Assembly (NCBI GenBank): GCA_046330955.1
Contig: JAXLRT010000010.1
Span: 109,594 to 173,593, forward strand
Direction of reading: 5' to 3'
Source of the DNA: JADJPO01 sp046330955
GTDB lineage: Bacteria; Actinomycetota; Actinomycetes; Actinomycetales; Kineosporiaceae
DNA length: 64,000 bases
Part shown: positions 17,641-26,772 of the stretch, piece after piece
Layout of the letters: every line of letters starts with the position of its first letter
Position numbering within the stretch: position 1 is the first letter of the stretch
Translations under genes and position numbers: made by a program
Notes under the pieces: model-generated
The model's input: the letters and a program-made list of their open reading frames with translations, nothing else
Databases searched by the model: none
What the model was told of the DNA's origin: nothing

Positions 17641-19242
17641 CTCTCCCCCACGACCCCACAGCTGGGGGTCCACCGATGTAGGAACCGCAGCGTGAACGCC
17701 CAACGACGCCCGAGCCACCGCTGGCCATGTGGTATCGGGAGCACCTCCGGCACCCAGCACTCTTGACACCCTCCCGCTGGGCATCGTCTGGATCACTGAT
17801 CGTCGTGTTCCGCAAGCCCGGATCAGCCACCTTCGCCTTGTCAGTACGGCCCCCCCGAACCATCGCTACCCGTCATCCCTCCCGCTCCAGAGGGAGCTTT
17901 CCAGTGATCCTTGTCGACCGAGTGCGTATAGGGCGGCGACCTTGAGTGGGGGCATGGCGACGAGCTGGGCGCGGCCGCCGTGCTGTGCCCGAGCCACTGC
18001 AGACCATCCCGATTGTTGACGGTGGCGCGCCCCGGCTGCGGACCGTTGCCGCCCGAACCGGGAGGTGTCGACCGATCAAGAGCACTGCCCCCACCGCCCT
18101 AAGTGGGTCCACCGGCGAGTTGCCCAGGCGTCGCTGGAGGCAGGTTCCACGTGAAACAAGCATCAGGCGCCGGGCACAAGTTGGTCCCCCGCTTCATGAG
18201 GCGTCGGTGTGCCTCGGTACGCGCGCCCACCCCTCGCCGCGATCACGATCGCCGGCGTACCCGCGCCTTGAAGCATCGGCTCGGGAGGCCTGCATTCGAT
18301 GTCGGCGGGTCCAGAGTGACCTCGTCGCCGCCAACTCGCGCGTGGGTCGGCTTCCGGGTGCCGCCCCGAGAACTCGCAGATCACGGCTGCTGCCCGGCCT
18401 TCGCGTCAGGGGGGTCGGCCGACACCACTATCGCCTGAGTCTGCGGGGCAGCGGCCGCGAGACGGCTGCGCGACCCCTGATCGACGCCTCCAACCTGTCC
18501 GCCGCGGGCGCGGTCGACGTCTACCGTTGGGCTGCGACGGCGCAGCAGGGTCCCTACGCCGCCGACTGCTGTTCGCTGCGCCCGCATCCGGGACACCCTT
18601 TGCCGCTACCCCTTGATCGGTTTCGCCTCGGGCAACGCAGCCGACAGGTCTCAGGCCCGTCCGCAGACGAAATCCGCCCTTCTCCTGCCCCAGCCGCGGA
18701 ACCAGCGAGCAGCCGGACACCCGCAGCCGGCGAAGAGGGCGAATGCAGCCGATAGTCGACCTCGGCCGGGCTTGCCGAAGGGGTTCGCGGCGGCTCCGGC
18801 CGTTGACCTTAGGCCAACCACCGAAAGCAGTGTCGACAAGAAGGTGTCGGCAGAAGGAGTCCGAGCGGTGATCGTCGTTGCCGGGCTGGTGGACTCTTGC
18901 GGCTCGCGACGAGGTCGTCCCTCCGCCGACCTGTCGACCAGTCCTTGACTACGAGCTCCACGCGGCCGGCATCGCGCGCAGCCGCCCCACCCTCCCCTAT
19001 GCTGCGGCGCGTGACCCGCGGGAAACGTCAGCGGGACGCAAACGTCGACGAGCCGCTGCGCTGCCCGGGGATCTGCGCCGACGTGACTAGCTCTAGCACC
19101 CGGCGACCAACGCCGGTCAGCCTCGAGAACACCTCCCGTCATCGCCCGGCGGCGCAGCTGAAGGCGTCATCGATACGCGAAGGTCGCCCGCGCAACCACG
19201 CGCTTCGCCAGCAGTCTCATGCCTGTCAACGCCGACCTGTGG
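17641..19242. other. About 1.6 kb without a convincing gene
   Basis: Besides the parS-like site at 18144-18157 nothing is recognised. Open frames occur on both strands, as expected at this GC content, but none has a start signal or a known family. Probably eroded mobile-element sequence. Confidence 0.45.
18144..18157. promoter_or_regulatory. parS-like site 5
   Basis: GTTCCACGTGAAAC, same 14-mer as sites 4, 6 and 7. Confidence 0.8.
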
Positions 19243-19311
19243 CGCATCACAAAACGACCGCGTCAGGTCGTACGCATCCAGAATGTTCATGATCTCCTCG
19301 GCAGACTTCAC
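19243..19311 (-). pseudogene. IS21-family transposase (IstA) N-terminal fragment
   Basis: The minus strand from ATG 19311 encodes MKSAEEIMNILDAYDLTRSF, a close match in style to the start of IS21-type IstA proteins (MKSAEEIMEILEAYDLTGSF-like). Similarity stops after about 23 residues, where the frame breaks. No IstB is nearby. It is a short fossil of an insertion. Confidence 0.6.
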
Positions 19312-19970
19312 GGCGTCCCTTCCTCGGGGGCCTACGGCGCATCAGCACCGGCAAGCGCATCCGAGGAAGGGAGCCTCAACCGCGTAACGCGGACGAGACT
19401 GACGACGTCGTGTCGGGCAGGTCTCACGATCATGAACGGGCGGCTGCATGGCCGACTCCGGGCAGCTTCTCGTGGCCGCCGACAGGTTGCGGCAGTCCGT
19501 TGTCACCGAGTCCAGCACCACGGGCGCTCTTGCGATTGGAACACGGGCCCCGAGGGGCTGCGCGGCCTCGCCGAGTTGACGCAGACGGCCTCGGTGCTCG
19601 GCGGCGCGCTGCTAGCTGGCCACCACACCGGTGCCAGACGACGCCCTCGCAGAAGGCGCGAAGGCCACCGTCCATCGCAGTCACTTCAGAGCACCGACCC
19701 GAATCGCGTCCACAGCGGAACGGGCTGTTGGGCTGCTGGGCTGCTAGGCGCTGGCTGCTCGAGCAGCCTTCCTTCACGGGCCTCGCGCCCATTTCTCAGC
19801 ACCTGTTCACCTCGCTCCAGTCTGGTGACTCGATGCCCTGGCAGCTGAGGACTTCGGTTCCACGTGAAACGTCGACCTCAGACCAAGACCGGGCGCTGTA
19901 CGCCCGCACTCAACTGGCCCAGACGCGCAGTTTGATCGCAGGGTCCAGAGCTGAGCCGAGGCCACCCGTC
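19312..19970. other. About 660 bp without a gene
   Basis: Contains the parS-like site at 19857-19870. No coding signal is seen. It ends at the left copy of the 66-bp direct repeat. Confidence 0.4.
19857..19870. promoter_or_regulatory. parS-like site 6
   Basis: GTTCCACGTGAAAC, same 14-mer as sites 4, 5 and 7; only 100 bp from the left end of the IS1634-type insertion. Confidence 0.8.
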
Positions 19971-20036
19971 GGTGATCCGCCCCGTCCCACGGCCGTCGTC
20001 CCACCGCGGATAGCAGCGCCGTGCGCAAGGCTCTGG
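19971..20036 (+). repeat. Left copy of the 66-bp direct repeat (target-site duplication)
   Basis: 66 bp beginning GGTGATCCGCCCC and ending AAGGCTCTGG, identical to 21804-21869. It directly abuts the left terminal inverted repeat of the IS. Long target duplications are known for the IS1634 family (IS1549 of Mycobacterium smegmatis). Confidence 0.85.
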
Positions 20037-21803
20037 CCTGACTCGTGCCACCTTCAAGATCGTGTTTTGATTGCAGGGCTGTGACCTGCGTCTTCTCGGC
20101 CGGGAGAGGGCCGGAGTGGTCACTAAGAATTCGGCGTGGAAGCCTGCACCGGTGGTCTCGCGGTTCGTGCGTAGGGTCCGCACTGCTTCCGGGGCGGTCG
20201 CGGTGCAGATCGTCACGCGTCGGGGACGGGCCGTCGAGCGGATCGAGCATCTGGGGTCGGCCCGCACGGACGCTGAGCTGGCGTTGCTGCTGGCGGCGGC
20301 CCAGGAGCGGCTGCGGCCAGGGCAGGACGCGCTGGACCTGGCGGAGGTGCCCGTGGTGGCGCCTCGCCTGGACGACGTCGCGGACTGGACCAGCAAGCCC
20401 GGCTCGTCGGCTGGGCAGACCACGCTGGAGGACGAGCCGGCCCTGGCGCGGCGGCGTGGCCGGCCCACCGGGGTCGATGCCGGCGGGCGTGTGGTGGAGA
20501 CCTCCTCGCTGGTGCTGTGGCAGGTGCTGACCGCCGCGTATGCGCGGGTGGGCCTGGATTCGGTGGGTGATGAGGCGTTCCGGGCGATGGCGTTGGCCCG
20601 GATCGTCGAGCCCACCTCCAAGGCGGACACGCTGCGGGTGCTGGCCGAGCTCGGCGCCCCGTGCCCGAGCCTGCGGACCGTGTGGCGGTCGCTGAAACGT
20701 TGCCAGACAGCCGATTATCGGGACACGGTAGCGAAGGCGTGCACCGCGTTCTCGGCTGCCGCCGGCGGGTTGGCCACTTTGGTGATGTACGACTGCACCA
20801 CGCTGCACTACGAGGTCGCCGATGAGGACACCGGCCCGAACGCGTTGCGCAAGGTCGGGATGAGCAAGGAACACCGGGTCGATCCGCAGGTCCAGGTCGG
20901 CCTGCTGGTCGATCCGACCGGATTCCCGCTCGAGGTCCACCTCTTCGAGGGGAACACCGCGGAGACCACCACCATCCTGCCTGTGCTGCACCGATTCCAG
21001 GAGCGCCACGGCATCACCGGGATGGTCGTGGTCGCTGACGCCGGGATGCTGTCGGCGAACAACCTGAACGAGATCGAGGACGCCGGGTTCTCCTTCGTCG
21101 TCGGCTCACGGATCACCAAGGCCCCCTACGACCTGGCCGAGCACTTCCAGGCCAAGGGTGACTACTTCACCGACGGGCAGATCCTGGAATCCACCCGCGC
21201 GATGGGCACCAGGAAGAAGAAGCGGACCCGGCGGGTCGTCTACCAGTACTCGTTCAAGCGATCCAAACGTGACAACAAGACGATCAACGCGCAGATCGCG
21301 AAGGCCGAGAAGGTCGCCGCCGGCAAGGCCCCGTTGGCCAAGACCCGGTTCCTGAAAGTCACCGACGCGACCAAGGAACTCAACCAGGCCACCATCAACC
21401 GTGCCCGCCAACTCGCTGGCCTGAAAGGGTATGTCACCAACCTCGACCCCGCCGTCATGGACGGCGCCACCGTGATCGCGACCTACCACGACCTGTGGCA
21501 GGTCGAAGCCTCGTTCCGGATGACCAAGTCCGACCTGAAGGCCCGCCCGATCTTCCACCACGAACGCGAAGCCATCGAAGCGCACCTGACCATCGTGCTC
21601 GCCGCCCTGGCCGTCAGCCGCCACCTCCAGCAACGAACCGGCATGACGATCAAGAAGCTCGTCCAGACCCTACGCGTCGCCCGCTCCGCGACCATCGCCA
21701 TCAACGGCCAGCGGATGACCCTCGCCCCCGAAATCACCGACCCCGTCCGCGACATCCTCGACCGCCTCGAAACGGGTCACTAACCCCAGTGGCACGACTC
21801 AGG
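20037..21803 (+). mobile_element. Intact IS1634-family insertion sequence (1767 bp)
   Basis: Terminal inverted repeats CCTGACTCGTGCCAC (20037-20051) and GTGGCACGACTCAGG (21789-21803) match at 14 of 15 positions. One intact transposase gene fills the interior. The element sits between two perfect 66-bp copies of target DNA, so the insertion is recent and the copy is probably still functional. It inserted in or beside older insertion-sequence debris. Confidence 0.9.
20116..21783 (+). CDS. IS1634-family DDE transposase
   Basis: 555 residues from GTG 20116, chosen for GAGAGGG 6 nt upstream; a TTG at 20071 would add 15 residues. DDE catalytic residues are visible: Asp in LVMYDCTTLHYEV, Asp in MVVVADAGMLSANNL and Glu in LWQVEASFRMTKSDLKARP, the last in the Y/W...E..FR context of IS4-like transposases. 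Other family marks are HRVDPQVQVGLLVDPTGFP and LHLFEGNTAETTT-like text. The open frame is uninterrupted and stops 6 bp before the right inverted repeat. It catalyses cut-and-paste movement of the 1767-bp element. Confidence 0.92.
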   Translation: MVTKNSAWKPAPVVSRFVRRVRTASGAVAVQIVTRRGRAVERIEHLGSARTDAELALLLAAAQERLRPGQDALDLAEVPVVAPRLDDVADWTSKPGSSAGQTTLEDEPALARRRGRPTGVDAGGRVVETSSLVLWQVLTAAYARVGLDSVGDEAFRAMALARIVEPTSKADTLRVLAELGAPCPSLRTVWRSLKRCQTADYRDTVAKACTAFSAAAGGLATLVMYDCTTLHYEVADEDTGPNALRKVGMSKEHRVDPQVQVGLLVDPTGFPLEVHLFEGNTAETTTILPVLHRFQERHGITGMVVVADAGMLSANNLNEIEDAGFSFVVGSRITKAPYDLAEHFQAKGDYFTDGQILESTRAMGTRKKKRTRRVVYQYSFKRSKRDNKTINAQIAKAEKVAAGKAPLAKTRFLKVTDATKELNQATINRARQLAGLKGYVTNLDPAVMDGATVIATYHDLWQVEASFRMTKSDLKARPIFHHEREAIEAHLTIVLAALAVSRHLQQRTGMTIKKLVQTLRVARSATIAINGQRMTLAPEITDPVRDILDRLETGH

Positions 21804-21869
21804 GGTGATCCGCCCCGTCCCACGGCCGTCGTCCCACCGCGGATAGCAGCGCCGTGCGCAAGGCTCTGG
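21804..21869 (+). repeat. Right copy of the 66-bp direct repeat
   Basis: Identical over all 66 bp to 19971-20036, starting immediately after the right inverted repeat. Confidence 0.85.
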
Positions 21870-21992
21870 GGGACCGCTGATAGGGAGGCGCGGTCGCTCC
21901 GGCCTTGGATGGATGCAGGTCTTCGTCATGGGCTGCCGACAAGCGGTGCTCGACCGCGACAAGGGCGAGGACCGGGCTCGGGCGGCACCTCG

Positions 21993-22925
21993 GTGAACGG
22001 ACCTGGCCACCTCGATCGGCTTGCGGTGTTCTGCGGGCTGGACGTCGAACGGGCTCGGCGGGACGATCCGCCGGAGCGTGCCCGCACCCAACGCGGTGGC
22101 GTCGAGCCGCGATGGGACACGGCTGTTCGACTAGGCGCTGCCGCAGGACCAGCTCCGGTGCGGAGCTGTCACCGGCCTGCTGGTGCACGGGCTCATGCTG
22201 GTGGTCTGATCGCCGCCGCGGCCCGGAGGTTTGTGGCACCGTGCGCCGCGGGTCGACGGGGGCAGGAGGCGCTGGCGGAGTTGACCGTGCTGGTCGGGTT
22301 GGACAAGCACCGGGGCCAAGGAGGGCCACTCGACCGGCCAACCGGAACCGGGGCCTGCTGACCCAGATCCACCCTGCCCTGGAACGGGTTCGAGGTCCCA
22401 TGGTGCACACCCCCGCGGTGTTGCAGCTGCTGTCGCTGGGCACGGTGCCTACCGTGGTGGTCGCGATCGTGATGCTCGTCGGTGTCGACGTTCCGTGACC
22501 AGCTGGACTGAAGACCACCGACGCCAGACGCCGGCTCGTCGCGCAGACCCGCAAGCACGCCCCCATCGGAGAGCGACTGGTCGAGCACCTCGGTGCGCTC
22601 GCTGATCAAGCCGTGGTCGTTCCGGGCACCAAGTCCGCCGACACCGTCCTGCCACGCCTGGCCGACAACCTCGCAGCGGGCCTGACCCACGCCGGTCCGC
22701 GCGTCGTCGGGGCCCTAGGGTCGAGCGCCGCCGCCAGATCGCCACCCAGTGAAGGAGATCCCGGACGGCCATCTCTGATCGTCGGTCAGGCTCAGCTGGC
22801 GCCGGACTTTCACCGCCGTAGCGATCCTGATCCTGTTCCTGACCTCATCCCCCCGCGTCGGGGTCAGGACCGCAGCCCGCGTCGTGCTCGAAGTCGGCGA
22901 CGCCTCCCTCTTCCCACCCTGTGCC
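21993..22925 (+). pseudogene. IS110-family transposase, multiply frameshifted
   Basis: Pieces in family order on the + strand: LDRLAVFCGLDV (N-terminal DEDD domain start, 22011), GTRLFD-stop-ALPQDQL (TAG inside, about 22120), AELTVLVGLDKH, NRNRGLLTQIHPALERV (about 22340-22390), KHAPIGERL, DQAVVVPGTKSADTVLPRLA (about 22610-22670) and TSSPRVGVRTAARVVLEVGD (about 22840-22905). They lie in at least three frames with a premature stop, so the gene is dead. The 3' end after LEVGDASLFP is lost. Confidence 0.8.
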
Positions 22926-23125
22926 CGAGGGCGGTTCAGTGCTTCGCCCCTGGTGGGATCAGCTGCCCCATCGGGGCGTCGCCTGGTGGGTGAGTCGAGG
23001 GGTTGCACTCCGTGGCGCGAGGGACGCCGTCCCGGGGACCGCGTGAACGCAGCCTCGGCGATCCCATGGCGGTGGGGTAGCCCAGCACACGTCCCCTGCG
23101 CGGCGCCGACGTCACGTCTTCGTCA

Positions 23126-23139
23126 GTTCCACGTGAAAC
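23126..23139. promoter_or_regulatory. parS-like site 7
   Basis: GTTCCACGTGAAAC, 72 bp downstream of the rsmG stop. The surrounding 22926-23211 has no gene. Confidence 0.8.
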
Positions 23140-23211
23140 GTCACCGGTGACAAGCGACCAGCCATCAACGAAGGCTCGACCTACCCGCTGCAATCCGTGG
23201 GGCCCCAGTTG

Positions 23212-23940
23212 TCAGCGCCGCCGAGCCCCACCACGGCCACGCCGTCCGCGAGGCACGGGAACCTCGCCGGCTTCGATCTCCACCACCGTCGTGGGAATGG
23301 CGAGCACCTCGACCCCGCACATCCGCACCTCCCAGCGCCGAGCTCCGAGCTTGCGCAGGGCAGGCTCCGCAGCGACCAACTCCTCTGCCACCGCCTGCCC
23401 CTTGAGGGCGAGCAGCACGCCCCTCGGCCGCGCCAGCGGAAGGCACCAAGCGGCCAGCCGGTCGAGGGCAGCAACGGCCCTCGCCGTCACCACGTCAGCC
23501 CCTCTCACCTCGTCCGGAGCCTCCTCGGCACGACCCCGGCAGACCGTGACGGACGACAGTCCCAGGGCCGCCACTGTCTCACTCAACCAGGTGACGCGCC
23601 GCTGCAGCGGTTCGAGCAACACCACCTGAAGGTCAGGTCGCGCGATGGCCAGCACGATTCCGGGGAGGCCGGCGCCGGATCCGACGTCGACCACCCGGCT
23701 GCCTGCCGGCACCAACTCGGCAACAGCCGCGCAGTTCAACAGGTGGCGATCCCACAGCCTGGGAACCTCGCGCGGTCCGATCAGGCCGCGCTCGACCGCG
23801 GATCCTCCCAGCAGACCCGCATAGTGCACGGCCATCTCGAGGCGTTCACCGAACAGCTCTGCGGCCGCACTGGACGACGCCCCCACTTCGTCGACACCGA
23901 TCTCATCGCCGGGGCCCACGCCCGATCCACTCCCGTTCAT
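23212..23940 (-). CDS. rsmG: 16S rRNA (guanine-N7) methyltransferase RsmG (GidB)
   Basis: 242 residues. It transfers a methyl group from S-adenosylmethionine to the guanine equivalent of E. coli G527 of 16S rRNA; loss gives low-level streptomycin resistance. It shows the SAM-binding VVDVGSGAGLPGIVLAIARPD at about 81-101, preceded by the family's PRLWDRHLLNCAAVAEL, and later VTARAVAALDRLAAWCLPLARPRG. A Gly/Arg-rich tail ends the protein. ATG start 32 bp after the khpB stop, so it is the distal gene of the rpmH-rnpA-yidD-yidC-khpB-rsmG transcript. Normally parA follows directly; here about 9 kb of mobile debris intervenes. Confidence 0.95.
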   Translation of the reverse strand: MNGSGSGVGPGDEIGVDEVGASSSAAAELFGERLEMAVHYAGLLGGSAVERGLIGPREVPRLWDRHLLNCAAVAELVPAGSRVVDVGSGAGLPGIVLAIARPDLQVVLLEPLQRRVTWLSETVAALGLSSVTVCRGRAEEAPDEVRGADVVTARAVAALDRLAAWCLPLARPRGVLLALKGQAVAEELVAAEPALRKLGARRWEVRMCGVEVLAIPTTVVEIEAGEVPVPRGRRGRGGARRR

Positions 23941-23972
23941 GGAGTGGCCCTCGCCAGCGGTTCTCAGCTGGA

Positions 23973-24650
23973 TCAGGCTCCTGCCGGATGGATGACCACT
24001 CGGCGGCCCGGGTCCTCCCCCTCCGACTCGCTCACCAGACCGGCATCAGCCACCACATCGTGAACGACCTTGCGTTCGAAGGCGGTCATCGGCTCCAGCC
24101 GCATGGCCTCCCCGGTGCGCTTGACCTCCTGACAGGCGCGGGCGGCGACGTCCTCGAGCTTGCGTCGGCGGGCCGCCCGGAACCCCGCGATGTCGAGCAT
24201 CATGCGGCTGCGCTCCCCCGTGCGAGCCTGCACCGCCAACCGCGAGAGCTCCTGCAGGGCCTCGAGCACCTCGCCGCGCGACCCGACGAGGCGGCGCAGT
24301 TCGCGATCGGTGCCGTCTTCGCCCACGATGGCCACCGAGGCTCGGCCGTTCTCCACATCGATGTCGATGTCCCCGTCGAGATCCGCGATGTCCAGCAGCT
24401 CTTCGAGGTAGTCGGCGGCGACCTCGCCTTCTTCCTCCAGTCGCCGGATCGACACCTTGGATCGGCCCGACCCGCTGGACGTCGAACCCTCGGCCTGCTC
24501 ATCCCCAGCGGGAAGCTCCTGCTCGCCGCTCGCGGATTCCCCAGCGGACTCGCTGGGCTCCACCTCGGCCGCCGTGGCCACCTCGGCCTGCTGCTCGTGC
24601 TCAGGGGCGCCCTCAGGCGCGATCGCCTCTGTTGCTGTCGTCTCGCTCAC
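23973..24650 (-). CDS. khpB: RNA-binding KH/R3H protein KhpB (Jag)
   Basis: 225 residues. An acidic, Glu/Ser-rich head (1-75) is followed by a Jag-type KH region (LLDIADLDGDIDIDVENGRA, LVGSRGEVLEALQELSRLA) and a C-terminal R3H domain (AMRLEPMTAFERKVVHDVVAD). The protein binds RNA and in firmicutes and actinobacteria is linked to cell elongation and division. GTG 24650 is chosen because GGAAGGA lies 6 nt upstream; a longer in-frame reading to 24710 lacks a ribosome site. The head replaces the Jag_N domain of firmicute proteins. Confidence 0.9.
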   Translation of the reverse strand: MSETTATEAIAPEGAPEHEQQAEVATAAEVEPSESAGESASGEQELPAGDEQAEGSTSSGSGRSKVSIRRLEEEGEVAADYLEELLDIADLDGDIDIDVENGRASVAIVGEDGTDRELRRLVGSRGEVLEALQELSRLAVQARTGERSRMMLDIAGFRAARRRKLEDVAARACQEVKRTGEAMRLEPMTAFERKVVHDVVADAGLVSESEGEDPGRRVVIHPAGA

Positions 24651-24771
24651 GATGTTCCTTCCCTCAGGACGGCCTCGGCCATCTGGATTCGTCACATGGG
24701 CCCCGGCCACATCGGGGCGACGAACGCCGGAGAGCCCGGGACGGGCCTCGACAGCGAACGTGGTGGAGCGA

Positions 24772-25809
24772 TCAGCCCCCGCCCACGGCGTCGGCGTCCG
24801 GGCGCTTCTGACCCTGCCCGGTCGAACGACCGCCCGGCCGCTGCGGCGAGGACCGCTTGCTCCGCGGCTGGCGCTTCGGCTGCTGACGCTGAGGCTGCCG
24901 GTCCTCCTCGGCCTCGGTCCCCGGCGCCGCGCCCGGCTCGGCCACGGTCGAGCCCTTGGGCCCGGGTGCCGGCAACGGCGCCTTGCCGGCCTTCTGGCGA
25001 CGCTCGTTCAAGGCCTTCTCGGCCAACGAGCCGGGGGCGGGCATACGACGGATCGTGTAGAACTGCTGCCCCATCGACCAGATGTTGGTGGTCAGCCAGT
25101 AGAGCAGCACACCGATCGGGAAGTTGATACCGGAGACGGCGAAGACCAGCGGCAGCACGTACAGCATGATCTTCTGCTGCTGCGCGAACTGCCCCTCGAG
25201 CGCCGTCGCAGGCATGTTCTTCATCATCAGCTGGCGCTGCGTGGTGAAGGTCGTGAGCGACATCAGCACGATCAGGACGACGGTGAGGATCTTCGTCGAC
25301 AGCGTGTTGGCGTGCATGAAGGTGTCGGACAACGGCGCCCCGAACAGGGTCGCCTTGTCGGCCTGATCCACCAGCTCCGCGCTCAGGGGGCCGATGGTCT
25401 GGTGCTTCGGGATGCCGTTGAGCACCCGGAACAGGGCGAAGAAGATCGGCGACTGCAACAGGATCGGCATGCACGAGGACAGCGGGTTCGTGCCGTGGTG
25501 CTTGTACAGCGCCATCATCTCGCGCGTCATGGCCTCCTTGGAGGCCTGGTCGCTCTTGCCCTTGTACTTCGCCTGGATCTTCTTCATCTCCGGCTGCAGC
25601 AGCTGCAGACCACGGGATGCCTTGATCTGCTTGACGAACAACGGGATCAAGAGGATCCGGATGACGATCACCAGACCGACGATCGACAGCGCCCAGGTGA
25701 TACCGGCCGCGGCCGGGAGGCCGATGAGGGTCAGGCCCTTGTGCCAAGCGACCATGATCCAGGCCACCACGTACTCGAGTGGCGTCAGGATGGCGTTGAT
25801 CAGTCCCAT
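24772..25809 (-). CDS. yidC: Membrane protein insertase YidC
   Basis: 345 residues. It inserts membrane proteins alone or with SecYEG. YidC/Oxa1 core: an N-terminal helix (VVAWIMVAWHKGL), then TWALSIVGLVIVIRILLIPLFVKQIKASR with the conserved arginine in the hydrophilic groove, a cytoplasmic loop and helices ending GVLLYWLTTNIWSMGQQFYT. The C-terminal 80 residues are basic, Pro/Gln/Arg-rich (GRSTGQGQKRPDAD) and may contact ribosomes. There is no signal peptide or lipobox. It starts 15 bp after the yidD stop, in one transcript. Confidence 0.95.
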   Translation of the reverse strand: MGLINAILTPLEYVVAWIMVAWHKGLTLIGLPAAAGITWALSIVGLVIVIRILLIPLFVKQIKASRGLQLLQPEMKKIQAKYKGKSDQASKEAMTREMMALYKHHGTNPLSSCMPILLQSPIFFALFRVLNGIPKHQTIGPLSAELVDQADKATLFGAPLSDTFMHANTLSTKILTVVLIVLMSLTTFTTQRQLMMKNMPATALEGQFAQQQKIMLYVLPLVFAVSGINFPIGVLLYWLTTNIWSMGQQFYTIRRMPAPGSLAEKALNERRQKAGKAPLPAPGPKGSTVAEPGAAPGTEAEEDRQPQRQQPKRQPRSKRSSPQRPGGRSTGQGQKRPDADAVGGG

Positions 25810-25824
25810 GGGGCTCCTTGCCGT

Positions 25825-26232
25825 TCAGGCGGCACGCCGAGTAGGCGGCGTGGGGTCGTGGGGGTGGGGGCACGTCGCGGTCCCCTCGGACCGCTCCGAC
25901 GCCTCGAGAGGCCCGGCGTCGGCCGGCGCAGGCGGCAACGGCCAGGGCGTCGTCCAGGAGAACCGCCGGGGACGCCCGGCAGGAACGTCATCGATGCCAC
26001 CGTCGCTCCACGGGTTGCAGCGCACGATCCGCCACAGGGTCAGCGCCGCACCCTGGACGGCGCCGTGGGCGCGCACCGCATCCAGGCCGTAGGCGGAGCA
26101 GGACGGGTAGTACTTGCACGTGGGTCCGTACAACGGCGAGAGCACGGCGCGCCACAGGCGGATGAAGCCGATCAGAACATTGCGGGGCACGTTCCACGTG
26201 AATCGCGCGATCCACAGCAGCCGCCGGTTCAT
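25825..26232 (-). CDS. yidD: Membrane protein insertion efficiency factor YidD
   Basis: 135 residues. The core LIGFIRLWRAVLSPLYGPTCKYYPSCSAYGLDAVRAHG...CNPW is diagnostic: two conserved cysteines in CKYYPSCS and a third in RCNPWSDGG. An N-terminal amphipathic helix attaches to the membrane. The tail of 45 residues (Pro-rich, ending PTPPTRRAA) is extra to the family minimum. It overlaps the rnpA stop by 4 bp, so translation is coupled. A parS-like site lies inside its start region. Confidence 0.93.
   Translation of the reverse strand: MNRRLLWIARFTWNVPRNVLIGFIRLWRAVLSPLYGPTCKYYPSCSAYGLDAVRAHGAVQGAALTLWRIVRCNPWSDGGIDDVPAGRPRRFSWTTPWPLPPAPADAGPLEASERSEGTATCPHPHDPTPPTRRAA
26191..26204. promoter_or_regulatory. 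parS-like site 8, inside yidD
   Basis: GTTCCACGTGAATC, two mismatches from consensus but one from the local 14-mer. It lies at codons 10-14 of yidD. Confidence 0.5.
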
Positions 26233-26615
26233 CGGGCACGCCCGGCGCGGCGCAACACGGCATCCAACGCGCCGTCCAGATCGATCGCCAGGGCCTCGGA
26301 ACTCGCGGAGGCCGCGGCCGGAAGCGCCCGAACCACCAGCAGGCAGCCGTCGTCCAGCCGGTCGAGTCGGCTCGCGACCTGGGCCCGTAAGCGTCGCTTC
26401 ACGCGGTTACGGACAACCGCACCGCCAACGGCGCGCGAGACGATGAAGCCGACGTGTGCCGGCGACGGCGAGATGGAGGCAGCGCCCGGACCGACATCAC
26501 CAGGCTGTGGATGCCTCATGTGGACAACGAGGGTGCGCCGACCGGCCCGCTGACCGGAGCGCATGACGCCCGAGAACTCCGACGGTCGACGCATGCGATG
26601 GCCGGCGGGTAGCAC
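26229..26615 (-). CDS. rnpA: Ribonuclease P protein component
   Basis: 128 residues. Protein subunit that helps the RNase P RNA cleave the 5' leader of tRNA precursors. The RNR signature is in AVGGAVVRNRVKRRLRAQVA, with an N-terminal LPAGHRMRRPSEFSGVMRSG and LLVVRALPAAA beta-strand. ATG 26615 lies 19 bp after the rpmH stop. The rpmH-rnpA-yidD-yidC order is universal. Confidence 0.94.
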   Translation of the reverse strand: MLPAGHRMRRPSEFSGVMRSGQRAGRRTLVVHMRHPQPGDVGPGAASISPSPAHVGFIVSRAVGGAVVRNRVKRRLRAQVASRLDRLDDGCLLVVRALPAAASASSEALAIDLDGALDAVLRRAGRAR

Positions 26616-26634
26616 GACGAGGTGCCCGTCGTGC

Positions 26635-26772
26635 TCAGGCGGAGAGCTCGGCGCGGCCCTTGCGGCGACGGGCAGCGAGGATGGCGCGGCCGGCGCGGGT
26701 GCGCATGCGCAGCCGGAAGCCGTGGGTCTTTGCCCGACGCCGGTTGTTCGGCTGGAAGGTCCGCTTGCTCAC
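26635..26772 (-). CDS. rpmH: 50S ribosomal protein L34
   Basis: 45 residues, highly basic: MSKRTFQPNNRRRAKTHGFR at the N terminus, RMRTRAGRAILAARRRKGR after it. GTG start at 26772 with GGAG about 10 nt upstream. First gene of the leftward origin operon. Confidence 0.96.
   Translation of the reverse strand: MSKRTFQPNNRRRAKTHGFRLRMRTRAGRAILAARRRKGRAELSA

Noticed and set aside
16905..17753. A 282-codon minus-strand frame as an intact gene.
   Set aside because: It contains out-of-order pieces of an IS256 transposase in alternating frames; it is a decayed element, not a gene.
18613..19142. Overlapping frames of 110-163 codons on both strands as genes.
   Set aside because: No recognisable family or translation signal; probably eroded mobile DNA.
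19971..21869. 66-bp direct repeats as attachment sites of an integrative element.
   Set aside because: No integrase lies between them; a DDE transposase with terminal inverted repeats exactly abuts both copies, so target duplication explains them.
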